Assembly: GCF_030052815.1 (NCBI RefSeq)
Contig: NW_026614726.1
Span: forward strand, 1 to 64,000
DNA from: Hevea brasiliensis
Taxonomy: Eukaryota; Streptophyta; Magnoliopsida; Malpighiales; Euphorbiaceae
Length of the DNA: 64,000 nt
Reading direction: 5' to 3'
Part shown: positions 47,001 through 59,091 of the stretch, piece by piece
Layout: every line of letters starts with the position of its first letter
How positions within the stretch are numbered: the stretch's first letter is position 1
Position numbers and translations under genes: made by a program
The notes under the pieces: generated by a model
Databases searched by the model: none
Seen by the model: only the letters and a program-made list of their open reading frames with translations
What the model was told of the DNA's origin: nothing

Positions 47001-49746
47001 TGGTAATAAGGCATTTATCAACAAGAGCACTAATTCCAATGCCTGCTGAGAAACCACAACCATCTAATATTCTCTTTACGAAATCAATTTGTTGCCCCTT
47101 GAAAAAACATGCAATATCAAGAAATATATTTTTCTCTTCGTCATCTAGCTCATCAAAACTTATTCTCAACATATTAAAAATTTTAGGCTGAGGAATTCTT
47201 CCAAGTTTATCCAATGCGCTTTCCCAATCTTCTCTCCTTCTGTCAAACAGGAAAGAACCCAAAACTTTAAGTGCCAAGGGGTTTCCTTGAGCATAGTTCA
47301 CCATCCTATTTGATAGCTCCAATCTATCAGAGGTGGGATAATTTTTCTTAAAAGCATTCCAACTGAACAATTGAAGAGCTTCATCATTATTTAATCCCTC
47401 AACTTCATATATTTCATCAACTCCATTCTTAAGAACATGCCTATCTCTAGACGTCACAATAACTCTGCTTCCCAAAGCAAAATCACATCTTCCAATCAGG
47501 ACTTCTAGCTGATCCACATCATTCAAATCATCAAGCACAAGCAATACCCTTTTGCTGCGGATCCTATCCTTAATGGAAATAGATTCTACATTGAGAGTGA
47601 CAGTATGTAGATTTTCCTCCTCTAACAATTCAGAAAGAAGCTTTTCTCTTAAATGACCTAGTCCCTCAAATTGTTTTGATTCTTCCCTTATATTCTCAAG
47701 AAAAATGCAAGCTTCAAATTGATTTGTGAGAGTATTGAAAATAGCTCTAGCAATAGTTGTTTTACCTATGCCAGCCATACCCCAAATTCCTACAATACGA
47801 ACACTTGTCAACCCAATGTGTAACAAATTTTTAATCAGTCTAATGTGTGAGTCTATTCCAATCAGACCCTTTGAATCTCCTGAGGATGCATGGTTCAATT
47901 TCCTCAAAATATGTTCCACAACTTCTTTCACAAGTTTAGCCTCAGACCTAACAACATTAAAAGAGCTGAGACAAAAAGTATAATAAAGAGGAAAAAAAAT
48001 AATGAAAGGTTTCTTCTAAACACACAATTTTACAACAAGAGAATTAACTACATCAAAAGTCCTTTACTGTACACTTATTATCAATAAAGTCCAGATCCTT
48101 TTTTTCTCTTTATCAAGTCCTGAAACCTTGTTAAATTAACGCCATTAGTTCTATCCATTAATTAGGTATGGCCATGTATAAGGCAAATTGCAATTATTTT
48201 CTTCCTTTTTTCCCCACATCAGCCTTCTACACGGCAAAAAAATATGAAAAAGGAAAAATATTTATAAACATATAACAAAATTTTCCTTCATTTGTTTAAT
48301 CACTCAACAGAAATTTAAATAGTGAGAAAAGGCATACATGTTTTTTTTTTTTGGTCTAGGTTCTTCATTTGTTTTATGAAATAAAACACTATTTTTGTTG
48401 AGCATAAAGTTTTTTTGGGGGGGGAAATTGCTGTCATTCAATATCCAAAAGACAGTATTGAACATAATTTCTCAACGGTTTAGGAATCATCATTCATGTT
48501 TTAAAACAAATTTGGAATGTTACAACATATTTTATTTAACAAAAGTTGATGGTTTTGTTTCAAAATAAACTGAATAAGTACATTTCTAGTCCTCTTTTTC
48601 AAATACTTCCATTTTTGAAATCAAACATTTTAGTTCTTGAATTATGGAATATTAAACATTTTGGTTTCTTAATGAATTAACAAACAAAGTCAAAAGAGAA
48701 TATATTCTTTTGGTGAAGGAAAGCCATTATGGTCTACAGAAGGAAATGGATGGCCAGATTTTACACAGATGAAATCTCGGCCACTAAATTTGAATTTAAT
48801 GGTTGAGATGGGATAAACGTAATAAGTCACATTTATGTAAACCTGACAACACACACAAGCATGGCACTTGTTTGCTAGCTCAACTCAAGTGGATTTCATG
48901 AATTATGACCACGATTTTACTTAAAAAAAGAGGTATTTTTCAGTCCATTTGGTGTCCATTTTGTTTTTGTTTTAAAGAAGGAAAACATGTTATTACAAAC
49001 ATTTGAAAACCACAAAAGTGGATTTTACTTGTTTTATCTACTTGTTTTCCAACAATTTTTTGGTATTGAACAAAAACAACAAAAAATAGACAAAATAATT
49101 GATACCAAATAAGGTCTTAGATGTATGTATGTTGTTTTCTATCATAAAATTAATTGTCAATTACATTTACATTTGCATAAAAATACCACAAAGTTTATTT
49201 TATAATATTCCTTTATATTTAAGAAACCTTAAAAATGAAAAAAAAAACACATAAAGGAATTGACACATACCTTATCACTCGGGAATCCCATCCTGATATA
49301 CTAGCAACTTTCATTAAGGCAGCCCTCCATCGGGGCATCCTTTCCATTTTCTCCTTAAAGTTCTTCTCAAGCTCAATAAATGTATCTGCAAAACTGCCAC
49401 TTTGTCCTTCAACATCAGATGGATCTACATGGTAAAAGATTGGTAAAACCTTTTGACCATAAATTTCCTTGCATTCAAGTATCTTCACCATTTCATCCAA
49501 GCACCATGGAGAAGATGCATAATTTTTGGAGAAAATGATTACAGAAATCATTGATTCTTCAATTGTTCTCAAAAGGCCCGGTGTTATTTCTTCCCCTCTT
49601 TCAAGGTCATTGTCTATGAAGGTCTTGATTTTTTTATGACATAAAGCATCATAGAGATGGCTAGTGAAATTATCACGGGTATCCTCTCCTCTAAAGCTAA
49701 GGAACACATCATACTTTTGTTTTCGAGCCATGGAGGAAGATGCCAT
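44063..49746 (-). CDS. TIR-NBS-LRR (TNL) disease-resistance protein, copy 1
   Basis: Predicted exons on the minus strand: 49746-49271, 47947-46858, 46746-46447, 46342-44882, 44800-44063. All introns are GT-AG and phases join without a break, giving 1354 residues. TIR domain (1-158): [17 protein letters not shown] and WCLDEM with the putative NADase Glu85. NB-ARC: P-loop GMAGIGKTT (215-223), kinase-2 RVLLVLDD (292-299), [32 protein letters not shown], then MHN (482-484) instead of MHD. LRRs run from exon 3 through exon 4 with many P-S-S-I and L-x-x-L-x-L units. The last exon carries the post-LRR domain ([23 protein letters not shown]), the jelly-roll-like C-JID of TNLs. By family it senses a pathogen effector, oligomerises and makes TIR signals. 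The 3' end is uncertain: CAG|GTACAA at 44093 could be a donor. Confidence 0.93.
44801..44881 (-). other. Intron 4 of TNL copy 1 (81 bp, in frame)
   Basis: Donor CAG|GTCTCT and acceptor GTGCAG|ATGCC. It is 81 bp and has no stop, so the unspliced frame stays open through it. The same position in copy 2 has a 152-bp intron that would shift frame, which supports splicing in both. Confidence 0.8.
47948..49270 (-). other. Intron 1 of TNL copy 1 (1323 bp) between TIR and NB-ARC exons
   Basis: Donor ATAAG|GTATGTG, acceptor TGTTAG|GTCTGAG. It separates TIR and NB-ARC at the position usual for TNL genes. No other gene is seen inside; mononucleotide runs lie near 48342 and 48413. Copy 2 has the collinear intron at 57285-58615 (1331 bp). 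Confidence 0.85.
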
Positions 49747-50156
49747 AATGGACTGTTACAATTTACTGGTGACCAAAAAATCACTTCAAGTTGGAATTCA
49801 GCAAAGGCTCCCTCGTCTCCTGGGAAACTAAAATAAAGAAATCAACATTAATAACCAGTGAACCAAAAGACAAAGAAAGGAACACAGAAAGAGAGAATAG
49901 AAATATGGTCTTGGCGGATAAAATTGGAGCTATTTTATTCAATCCACAATTTATGGATCGAGATTAGCCCATCCAATACAATGCATAGTGGTAACAAAAA
50001 AACAGCTAAACCAATTGATGTAAATGCAAAAATTCTTAGACACCAATTATATACATAGTAAATTCCCTCAAAAGAATTTGAATCTTCCAACTCTATCAAG
50101 AAAGTGTTCCAATATATATATAGTCATTGTTTTTAAAGCAATTGCATTTAAATGCA

Positions 50157-50197
<41 letters not shown>

Positions 50198-51070
50198 AAG
50201 AAAGATTAAGAGCCAAAAAAATAGAAATATATATTGCTTGCAGTTTGGATCAGTTTATGGTTTTAAATAAGAAAAATTCAATTCAATCTGTAAAAATGCA
50301 GTTTGATAAAAAAAAAAAAATTCCAACCCAATCCATCAACACTTATATAATTGCTGTTTAACTATGGATTAACTTGGTTTGAATCAAATTATGCGGTTTA
50401 GGCGATTTTTTAACACCCCTAAATATGAGTAAGAATCGAATTCACCCATAGATGACAAGGAATCAACCACTTCCGAACCAGCAAATTCACCTTATGTTTT
50501 CCTTTAACATCATTAAACATCTAAATTTGTTTAGCATGATTAAAATAATATTTTTCGTGCACAATTATTGTTTGAAACTTTTCTTTTTTTTTTTTTTCTT
50601 AAACTGAAACTTTATATTCCCTTCTACTAAATTCTACAGAGTCTTAACAATTTTCTAATCTGAAACACGATTGATTAAACCCAGCTACCCAAGTTCACAT
50701 CCCTTCCCAAAAAGAATTCCAAGCTCAAACTAAAGTTGAAGTTCAAATCAAAGCCATCAAATGAGAAAGAGAGTAACCCAATATGCATATCAATCAAAAA
50801 ATGCATAAAGCAAAGAATTAAAATGAATACCTTGATGATTAGAACCTTGATTTACAGTGAAAAGATCATGAAGGCAACAATTTTTTTTTTTTTTTTTGCT
50901 TCGATCAGGTAATAACGCAAACAAGAAAGAGAGAAAGATAATTCGTCAATCCAATTTGGGTAGTGACTGTCTCTAGCTCCTAGAAAGTATTTCCAAACTT
51001 CCATCAGCGGACGAAGGCATTGGGTGCCTCTCACTATCGAACAAAGACTTTGGGAGCAACCTCACAATAT
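49747..51070 (-). promoter_or_regulatory. Putative 5' untranslated region with intron, and promoter side, TNL copy 1
   Basis: On the minus strand a good donor (ATCAAG|GTATTC, exon end 50831) and acceptor (TATTTTAG|TTTCCC, exon start 49827) would define a 1003-bp intron in the 5' UTR; both sites are kept in copy 2 (60126 and 59172). The upstream exon would cover about 51040-50832, where a short open frame has no known domain. TATA-like (TATTA)n sequence lies at 51093-51125. The intron carries a (TA)n run at 50160-50192. Transcript evidence is lacking, so this is inference. Confidence 0.45.
50160..50192. repeat. (TA)n microsatellite
   Basis: About 16 TA units in the putative 5' UTR intron of TNL copy 1. 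In copy 2 the matching site (59505-59532) is a shorter TA run followed by poly-A. Confidence 0.95.
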
Positions 51071-51092
51071 TTAACCGAGTAAACGGTCAGCA

Positions 51093-51125
51093 TTATATTA
51101 TATTATATTATATTATTTTATTTTA
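51093..51125. repeat. (TATTA)n microsatellite upstream of TNL copy 1
   Basis: Six or so units of TATTA. The matching site in copy 2 (60385-60410) is a (TTTTA)n run, so the pentamer has changed since duplication. Confidence 0.9.
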
Positions 51126-52830
51126 TTTTTATGAATTACCATTTAGTACTGAGTCGGTATTTATATTTTTAAAATTTAACTAAATTATTTTTATATATAA
51201 ATCTATTAATATTATAATCTTTCACTAATTTTTAGAAATATTTCACGGTAAAGTGTCCAAATTTTTAATTTTTAATTTAAATTTAAGTAATATAAGATTT
51301 TTTTATGAATTTTAATAATTAATTTTTAAATTATTTATATTAATATAATATTTATTAAATTAAAAATTATATTTTTATTAATTAATAGTTTCAAGTAAAT
51401 AACTTTTAAAATAATATATACAATTTTAATTATTATAATTATGAGTAGATGAAAAATAAATTTATACTTTTCTCAATAAAAATTAAATTAATAAAAAATA
51501 TATAATTTTAATATAATAAATATCTCATCAGTAAAAAGAAATAAAAAATAACTACTAAATATTGTAGGAGATTTTTTATTAAAAATTAAAATTTTTATAT
51601 TACAAATTAAATTTTAAATACCTCGCTACTATATATCCTTAAATTGAGTGCCGTTTATTAAATTTTGTTCACTTTTTTTTAATACATTCTTTATTAATAA
51701 TAAAAATTAAATAAAAAAATAAAAAAAAATTAAATTAATAAAATTAAAACCTATATTTTCCTAACATGATCATCATCCCTTTCATTCTCCTTTCCTCGTC
51801 CACTCTCCATAATTTCATAATTTTCTCTCACTCAAAAATCTGAGAAAGAAATCACACTATTTTTTAAGAACTCTTTTTTGAAAAAAATAAAAAATTGCAA
51901 TGTGCAATTAATAAAAGCAATTACACAGCTCATTGCTATAACGAAGAAATGTACAAAAATTAGATGAAACTACTAAGCATTTTAATCAATTACTTGTTAG
52001 TCCCTTAATTATAAGCATTTTAATCAAAATATGTAATTATTTAAAATTTTAAATATTTATAAGATAAAATTAATTTATAAGTATAAATTTATTTAAATTT
52101 TTTATTAAAATTTTAAATTTAAATACATTAAATGGGTGAGATTTGAAACTTATTTTCTTAACCAATTTTAATTGAATTATTTTTAAATTATAAATTAATT
52201 TAAAATATTTATTAAATATTTTTTTTTGAAACGATTCATTAAATTACTTAAGTTTAAATATATATAAGTTGGTTTAAATTGGAGTAATCAAGTATTCAAT
52301 CGCATTTTAGAGAATTTATTGGACTATTTCAATTTTTTTTATAGACTTGACAATTAGCAACGATACGATATTGCTATTAATTTATTTTGATTGTATGTTT
52401 ATTTTAATTTTATTTTAAATTTTATTTTAAAAATATTTGACAATTGGCAGCGATATTATTGCTACTTCATTAATTTATATTTATTGTGAGTTTTTTTTTA
52501 GCTTTTTAATTTTAAATTTTCTTTAATTAATTTAACTCTAATTATTATTCAAATTTGAGTTTCACTGTTTTGAGGAGAATGAGATATATCTTATTAATTT
52601 ATTTTATTTTAAATTATTGAAATATTTTATTATTATACTCAATATTTACTTAAAAAATATAACATTCTTTAAATATTTTTATATAATTCAAATAACATAT
52701 AACTAAATTATCAATTCAACACATTTTATATTTTTTTATATATATAAATAAATTTATTAACAACATGAACTTAGAAAATATAATTTTTAATTCAAAATAA
52801 ACTAAAACTAATTCTACAATATCATGATAA
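51126..52830. other. AT-rich intergenic DNA upstream of TNL copy 1
   Basis: Very AT-rich with no believable gene. It is collinear with 60411-62252 upstream of copy 2, with a few indels, so it belongs to the duplicated block. Two related short segments with GACAATTAGCAACGATA and GACAATTGGCAGCGATA occur at about 52349 and 52438. Confidence 0.7.
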
Positions 52831-53291
52831 AATATAATTAAATTATATTTATCTTTTGAATTATTATTTTAGGGCCCATTGCTATCACTATGCTAAAAAT
52901 AAAATAAACAACTAGAGCCTCAAATATTTTTAAACCTATCGAATATTCAAAGAAAAGAATTCGCAAACAAGCAGCCAACTATCGATATGTAAAGAAAAAG
53001 CAGAAAACGTAAAGTGTGTAGAACACATTGCCAACGTAGAAGGCCGGTTTGATCACCAAGCCATGAAACTGCAGGCACCAAGTTGACACCCACACCCGCC
53101 AAGGGAGGTACTGCCACCGGCTGCAGAAAACAAAAATCAAAAGAGAGAAACTAGGTCTTCTAAAGTAAGTCTGAGGAAATTCCTACCTCCTTCGTGAACT
53201 CACATACGATATGAATGATGAAAATTTTCAATTCATTATGCTTTAAAATAGTGCATTATTTTCCCCATTTGAATATAAGAGTTCACTAAGT
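52831..53291 (-). other. Unique spacer between the TNL blocks, probable 3' region of TNL copy 2
   Basis: Not found elsewhere in the window. A less AT-rich stretch at about 53030-53120 reads openly on the minus strand, preceded by a good acceptor-like sequence (TTTTCTGCAG|CCGGTGG at 53121). It could be a spliced 3' UTR or an extra terminal exon of copy 2, or a relic of another gene. I do not assign a product. Confidence 0.4.
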
Positions 53292-56200
53292 TCAAATAAA
53301 CTGACATGCGCTGACAAGTTCTTCCATATCATGGTGTTTCTGTGACTTATCTGTAATGATCTCCGAGATAAGAAGGTCTAGCTCTTTCTGATCAATCACG
53401 TCGAAACACCCAAACTGGCGATGTCTAAATACCTTCAATTTCAACACTCTGTATTTTAACCGAGAAAAAATAGGTCTCATGTTTTCCTCACCGAAAAGCC
53501 AAAGACCCTCAGTTATGGACCATACCCATAAATGTCGTTCGATGAAAGAACATCGACAGAATCTTTCCTCTTGAGAATAAAGCATTCGAACCCCGCAACT
53601 GATAACATTAGAACAAACTAAACGATAACCGTTCATATCTTCAGCGTAGAATTCCACGAGAAGCTTACTGTATTTGCCAAACCAATCATCTCTTGTAACA
53701 TCCACAAAGGGATCATACCCAAAGAATGTATGAGCTGTTCCACAATCCTCTCCCCCCCAATAATTCCTACCATAGCAACCACCAAAATAGCAGTAGAGAT
53801 CGTTGCAGTCACCATGATCATTTCTGAAATGGTATCTGCATTTAACTTGGAAACCAAGGTCGTTTGTGCTCTGGTTGTTAAAAGCAATAACAGCACACAC
53901 GGCAAAACCTAAGAACTCACTATTAGCCCAATGTGAAGGCAGCTGGATTGTCATGGAAAATCCCGAACTTTGATGGCTGAACCACTTTGGAATACTACTT
54001 CCAGGGAAGCAAAAACCAGATTCCCCTGCTCGCACAGAAGGCATCTGCACCACAAAAATCATGATTTTTAACATGGGAGATGGTCGGTTAAAATAAATAA
54101 ACATTAGAAGAAAGAGGGGTGTGTGTGGGGGGGGGGGGTGGTGTTGGGGGCGGGGAGGGTGGGTTTGGTGGGGGAGGGGAGGGAGGAGAGAGAGACCTGA
54201 TTGTGCAATCTTTTTGAATAAAGCTGAAATTTTGTTAGTGCATATGTCATGATGTTGTGCTTTGCAACTGCATGCAAGTTTCCGCAATTAGTGAAAAGGA
54301 ATTCAAAAATGTTTCCCTTGACTATAGTCGAATCAATTATTGACACAGATCGGAGTGAGAAACAGTTATCTGCATCTAATTTTGTCAACTGGGGTGGAAG
54401 TGCTGTTATTGAACTTAGCCACTTGCAATCCCTCAAACCGAGGTATTGCAGCTCTGTGAGCATTCTGATGCTACGAGGTAGCTGACAAAAAGAGTTTCCA
54501 CTCAGATCTAATACTTCTAGTGAGAACAAGTAGCCGATGCAGTCGGGGATGTAGACCATCCCACAACCAGTTAGACATAGCTTCCTCAGGTATTGTAAAT
54601 GTGAACCTGAACTGTCTATAATTGACATCAGTTCTGCCAATCCTTGAATTCTTTTGCAGTTCCTCAATTCCAAGCTAGAAAGCCCCTTTAAATTTTCAAT
54701 TGGGGAGGGTAAATTCATCATGGCTGTTCCATCTAAATAAAGGCATCTTAATGATCCCATTGCCTCCAAAATTTCCGGAAAACATTCAAATATGGAGCAG
54801 CCTGAGAGAATAAGCTTTTGCAAAGATTTCAACTTACAAATGCAACTTGGAAGAATACGAAACTTTTTGCAATTTTGCATGCTCAATTCAACGAGTTCAG
54901 AGCAATACTCGATTGATGATGGAATTTCCTCTATTGCTGTCCCACATAAGAACAACTTCTTTATGCTTTTTGAAACCTCTGGAAACTTGTTTATACTTGA
55001 GCAGCCAGAGACAATAAGCTTTTCAAGTGATGCCAACTTAGAAATGGTACAAGGAATATTCTTAAGCCTTTTACAGTTCTTCAGATCCAAACAAGAGAGT
55101 TTGGAGAGCTCACCAATTGTCGAGGGGAGTTCTTCTATCCCAGTTTCACTTAAGTACAAGAATTGGATATTAGTTGAAATGTCCGGAAACTCGGTGATAG
55201 ATGAGCAGCCAGAAAAATTGGTAGTCCGAAGGAATTTCAACAAATGCAAGCCCTCTGGAAGATACCATAGTCGTTTACAATCCTTCATATTCAGTGCAAC
55301 AAGTGCACTGAGATGCCCAATTGATTTGGGAAGGTGTCCTATTGCAGTCCCATTTAAATTTAAATACGTTATATTCTCTGAAATCTCTGGACACTCCCTA
55401 AGATTTGTGCAGCCAGAAAGGTTAAGAGTCTTAAGTGATCTCAATTTAATGCCACTAGGGAGGCTCACAACACTTGTGCAGCATCTCATACTCAAAAATG
55501 TAAGTTTGTCTAGAAACCGAATAGAAGAGGGGACTTCCACTAAGCTAGTGCAGTAATCCAAATTCACTCTTTCAAGATTCTTGGCTTGTGAGAGGTCTGG
55601 AAATGTGGTCAAGTGCTCAGAATTACTAAGGTTGATCTCTTCCAAACTCGCAAGATTCTACAAAAACCATATGATTAAGTACAACAAATTAGCACACACT
55701 CACCCTAAAATGCATTTTTGACAAGAAGTAGGGAAAGAAAGGGAATTGAGATAAATAATACAGAATACCTGCACTCCTGCCCATAGTTTTTTAACACAGC
55801 TGTTAGGCAAGTTAAGTTGAACAAGATTCTCTGCTTGAAAATTGGGCGTCAGAGAGCTCAGAGGATATCTATCCCAATGAAGATACCTCAACTCATCAGA
55901 AAGAAACTCAAGGCCATAAGGCAGATGCACTTTACACTTATTTCCAACTATAGAATTATGGATTTTGAGTAGTCTAAGATTATACATCCTCATGAAGGCT
56001 TTGGAACTCAAGTACATTTCTCCGATTTTAGCTGTGTCTAAGAATATTCCCTCAACTTTTTCAGATCCCTGAACATCACAACAAAGAAAAAATAACGCAT
56101 AAGTTACACAAATATGCAAAGATGAAGGGGAAAAATATATATATACATATGTATGTATATACATGTGTATATATATCATGCATATGGCTCTCACCAGATT

Positions 56201-59091
56201 TTTGGTCAACACTTGACGAACATCAGTAGGACTCCACAATCTACTGCGCTTGCCCAACTCTTTAACAGATTCTTGGCGAACAATTTCTTGAGCCAATTCT
56301 TGCAGCAAGTTATGCATCTCCAACTTGTTTCCTAGGTTGGTAATAAGGCATTTATCAACAAGAGCACTAATTCCAATGCCTGCTGAGAAACCACAACCAT
56401 TTAGTATTCTCTTTACAAAGTCAATTTGTTGCCCCTTGAAAAAACATGCAATATCAAGAAATATATTTTTCTCTTCGTCATCTAGCGCATCAAAACTTAT
56501 TCTCAACATATGAAAAATTTTAGGCTGAGGAATTCTTCCAAGTTTATCCAATGCGCTTTCCCAATCTTCTCTCCTTCTGTCAAACAGGAAGGAACCCAAA
56601 ACTTTAAGTGCCAAGGGGTTTCCTTGAGCATAGTTCATCACCCTAGTTGATAGCTCCAATCTATCAGAAGTGGGATAATTTTTCTTAAAAGCATTCAAAC
56701 TGAACAATTGAAGAGCTTCATCAATATCTAATCCCTCAACTTCATATATTTCATCAACTGCATTCTTAAGAACATGCCTATCTCTAGATGTCACAATAAC
56801 TCTACTTCCCAAAGCAAAATCACATCTTCCAATCAGGACTTCTAGCTGATCCACATCATTCAAATCATCAAGGACAAGCAACACCCTTTTGTTGCGGATC
56901 CTATCCTTAATGGAAATAGATTCTACATTGAGAGTGACAGTATGTAAATTTTCCTCCTCTAACAATTCAGAAAGAAGCTTTTCTCTTAAACGACCTAGCC
57001 CCTCAAATTGTTTTGATTCTTCCCCTATATTCTCAAGAAAAATGCAAGCATCAAATTGATTTGAGACAGTGTTGAAAATAGCTCTAGCAATAGTTGTTTT
57101 ACCTATGCCAGCCATACCCCAAATTCCTACAATACGAACACTTGTCAACCCAATGCATAACAAATTTTTAATCAGTCTAATGTGTGAGTCTATTCCAATC
57201 AGACCCTTTGAATCTCCTGAGGATGCATGATTCAATTTCCTCAAAATATGTTCCACAACTTCTTTCACAAGTTTAGCCTCAGACCTAACAAAATTAAAAG
57301 AGCTGAGACAAAAAGTATAATAAAGAGAAAAAAAAAATAATGAAAGGTTTCTTCTAAACACACAATTTTACAACAAGAGAATTAACTACGTCAAAAGTCC
57401 TTATACTGTACACTTATTATCAATAAAGTCCAGATCCTTTTTTTCCTTTTATCAAGTCCTGAAACCTTGTTAAATTAACACCATTAGTTCTATCCATTAA
57501 TTAGGTATGGCCACATATAAGGAAAATTGCAATTATTTTCTTCCTTTTTTCCCCACATCAGCCTTCTACACGGCAAAAAAATATGAAAAAGGAAAAATAT
57601 TTATAAACATATAACAAAATTTTCCTTCATTTGTTTAATCACTCAACAGAAATTTAAAGAGTGAGAAAAGACATTCATGTTTTTTTTTTTTTTTTGTCTA
57701 GGTTCTTCATTTGTTTTATGAAATAAAACACTATTTTTGTTGAGCATAAAGTTTTTTTGGGGGGGAAAAATTGTTGTCATTCAATATCCAAAAGACAGTA
57801 TTGAACATAATTTCTCAACGGTTTAGGAATCATCATTCATGTTTTAAAATAAATTTGGAATGTTACAACATATTTTCTTTAACAAAAGTTGATGGTTTTG
57901 TTTCAAAATAAACTGAATAAGCACATTTCTAGTCCTCTTTTTCAAATACTTCCATTTTTGAAATCAAACATTTTAGTTCTTGAATTATGGAATATTAAAC
58001 ATTTTGGTTTCTTAATGAATTAACAAACAAAGTCAAAAGAGAATATATTCTTTTGGAGAAGGAAAGCCATTCTGGTCCATAGAAGGAAATGGATGGCCAG
58101 ATTTTACATAGATGAAATCTTGGTCGCTAAATTTGAATTTAATGGTTGAGATGGGATAAACGTAATAAGTCACATTTATGTAAACATGACAACACACACA
58201 AGCATGGCACTTGTTTGCTAGCTCAACTCAAGTGGATTTCATGAATTATGACCCACGATTTTACTAACAAAAAAGCTATTTTTGAGTTCATTTGGTGCCC
58301 ATTCTGTTTTTTGCTTTAAAGGTGAAAAACATGTTATTACAACCATTTGAAAACTAGAAAAGTGGATTTTACTTGTTTTATCTACTTGTTTTCCAACAAT
58401 TTTTCAGTATCAAGCAAAAACTTCAAAAAATAGACAAAATAATTGATACCAAATAGGGTCTTCGATGTATGTATTTTGCTTTCTATTGTAAAATTAATTG
58501 TCAATTACATTTACATTTGCATAAAAATACCACAAAGTTTATTTTATAATATTCCTTTATATTTATGAAACCTTAAAAATGAAAATAAAAAACACATAAA
58601 GGAATTGACACATACCTTATCACACGGGAATCCCATCCTGATATATTGGCAACTTTCATCAAGTCAGCCCTCCAATGGGGCATCCTTTCCATTTTCTCCT
58701 TAAAGTTCTTTTCAAGCTCAATAAATGCATCTCCAAAGCTGCCACTTAGTCCTTCAACATCAGATGGATCTACATGGTAAAAGATTGGTAAAACCGTCTG
58801 ACCATAAATTTCCTTGCATTCAAGTATCTTCGCCATTTCATCCAAGCACCATGGAGAAGATGCATAATTTTTGGAGAAAATGATTACAGAAATCATTGAT
58901 TCTTCAATTGTTCTCAAAAGGCCTGGTGTTATTTCTTCCCCCCTTTCAAGGTCATTGTCTATGAAGGTCTTGATTTTTTTGCGACATAAAGCATCATAGA
59001 GATGGCTAGTAAAATTATCACGGGTATCTTCTCCTCTAAAGCTAAGGAACACATCATACTTTTGTTTTCGAGCCATGGAGGAAGATGCCAT
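53292..59091 (-). CDS. TIR-NBS-LRR (TNL) disease-resistance protein, copy 2
   Basis: Predicted exons: 59091-58616, 57284-56195, 56068-55769, 55657-54197, 54044-53292 (476, 1090, 300, 1461, 753 bp), 1359 residues. The first four exon lengths equal those of copy 1. Domains match copy 1: TIR with WCLDEM, P-loop [40 protein letters not shown] instead of MHD, LRRs, then the C-terminal [14 protein letters not shown] domain. The last exon ends differently ([14 protein letters not shown]), so the C-termini are not equivalent. Differences cluster in NB-ARC surface positions, LRRs and the C-terminal tail. Intron 4 has a GC-rich low-complexity expansion. No stop or frameshift is present, so it is probably functional by sequence. 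Confidence 0.93.
54045..54196 (-). other. Intron 4 of TNL copy 2 with G/C-rich low-complexity expansion
   Basis: 152 bp against 81 bp in copy 1. The added part (about 54117-54190, plus strand) is rich in G runs (TGTGGGGGGGGGGGGTGG and GGGGAGGGTGGG). Reading through it shifts the frame, so splicing is needed for the C-terminal domain. Confidence 0.85.
57285..58615 (-). other. Intron 1 of TNL copy 2 (1331 bp)
   Basis: Donor ATAAG|GTATGTG, acceptor TTGTTAG|GTCTGAG. It is highly similar to intron 1 of copy 1 and holds no other gene. Confidence 0.85.

Larger units (their letters stand above)
44063..52830 (-). repeat. Segmental tandem duplication, block 1 (TNL copy 1 and upstream DNA)
   Basis: Collinear with about 53320-62252 across the gene, all introns and about 3 kb upstream. 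The ATG positions are 9345 bp apart. The blocks part company after CTACAATATCATGATA at 52829/62252, and at the left within the 3' end of the genes. Confidence 0.9.

Noticed and set aside
50852..51034. 60-codon minus-strand frame upstream of TNL copy 1
   Set aside because: It overlaps the probable 5' UTR exon; the lysine run comes from a poly-T tract that varies between copies. Better explained as UTR.
53633..53905. 90-codon frames within the last TNL exons (also 44389-44661)
   Set aside because: They lie in another frame of the same strand over the supported last exon and have no independent support.
54792..55556. 254-codon open frame on the plus strand opposite the LRR exon of TNL copy 2 (and 45648-46241 opposite copy 1)
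   Set aside because: It is antisense to a well-supported LRR exon, shows no domain, and repeats because the LRR repeats. It is a shadow frame.
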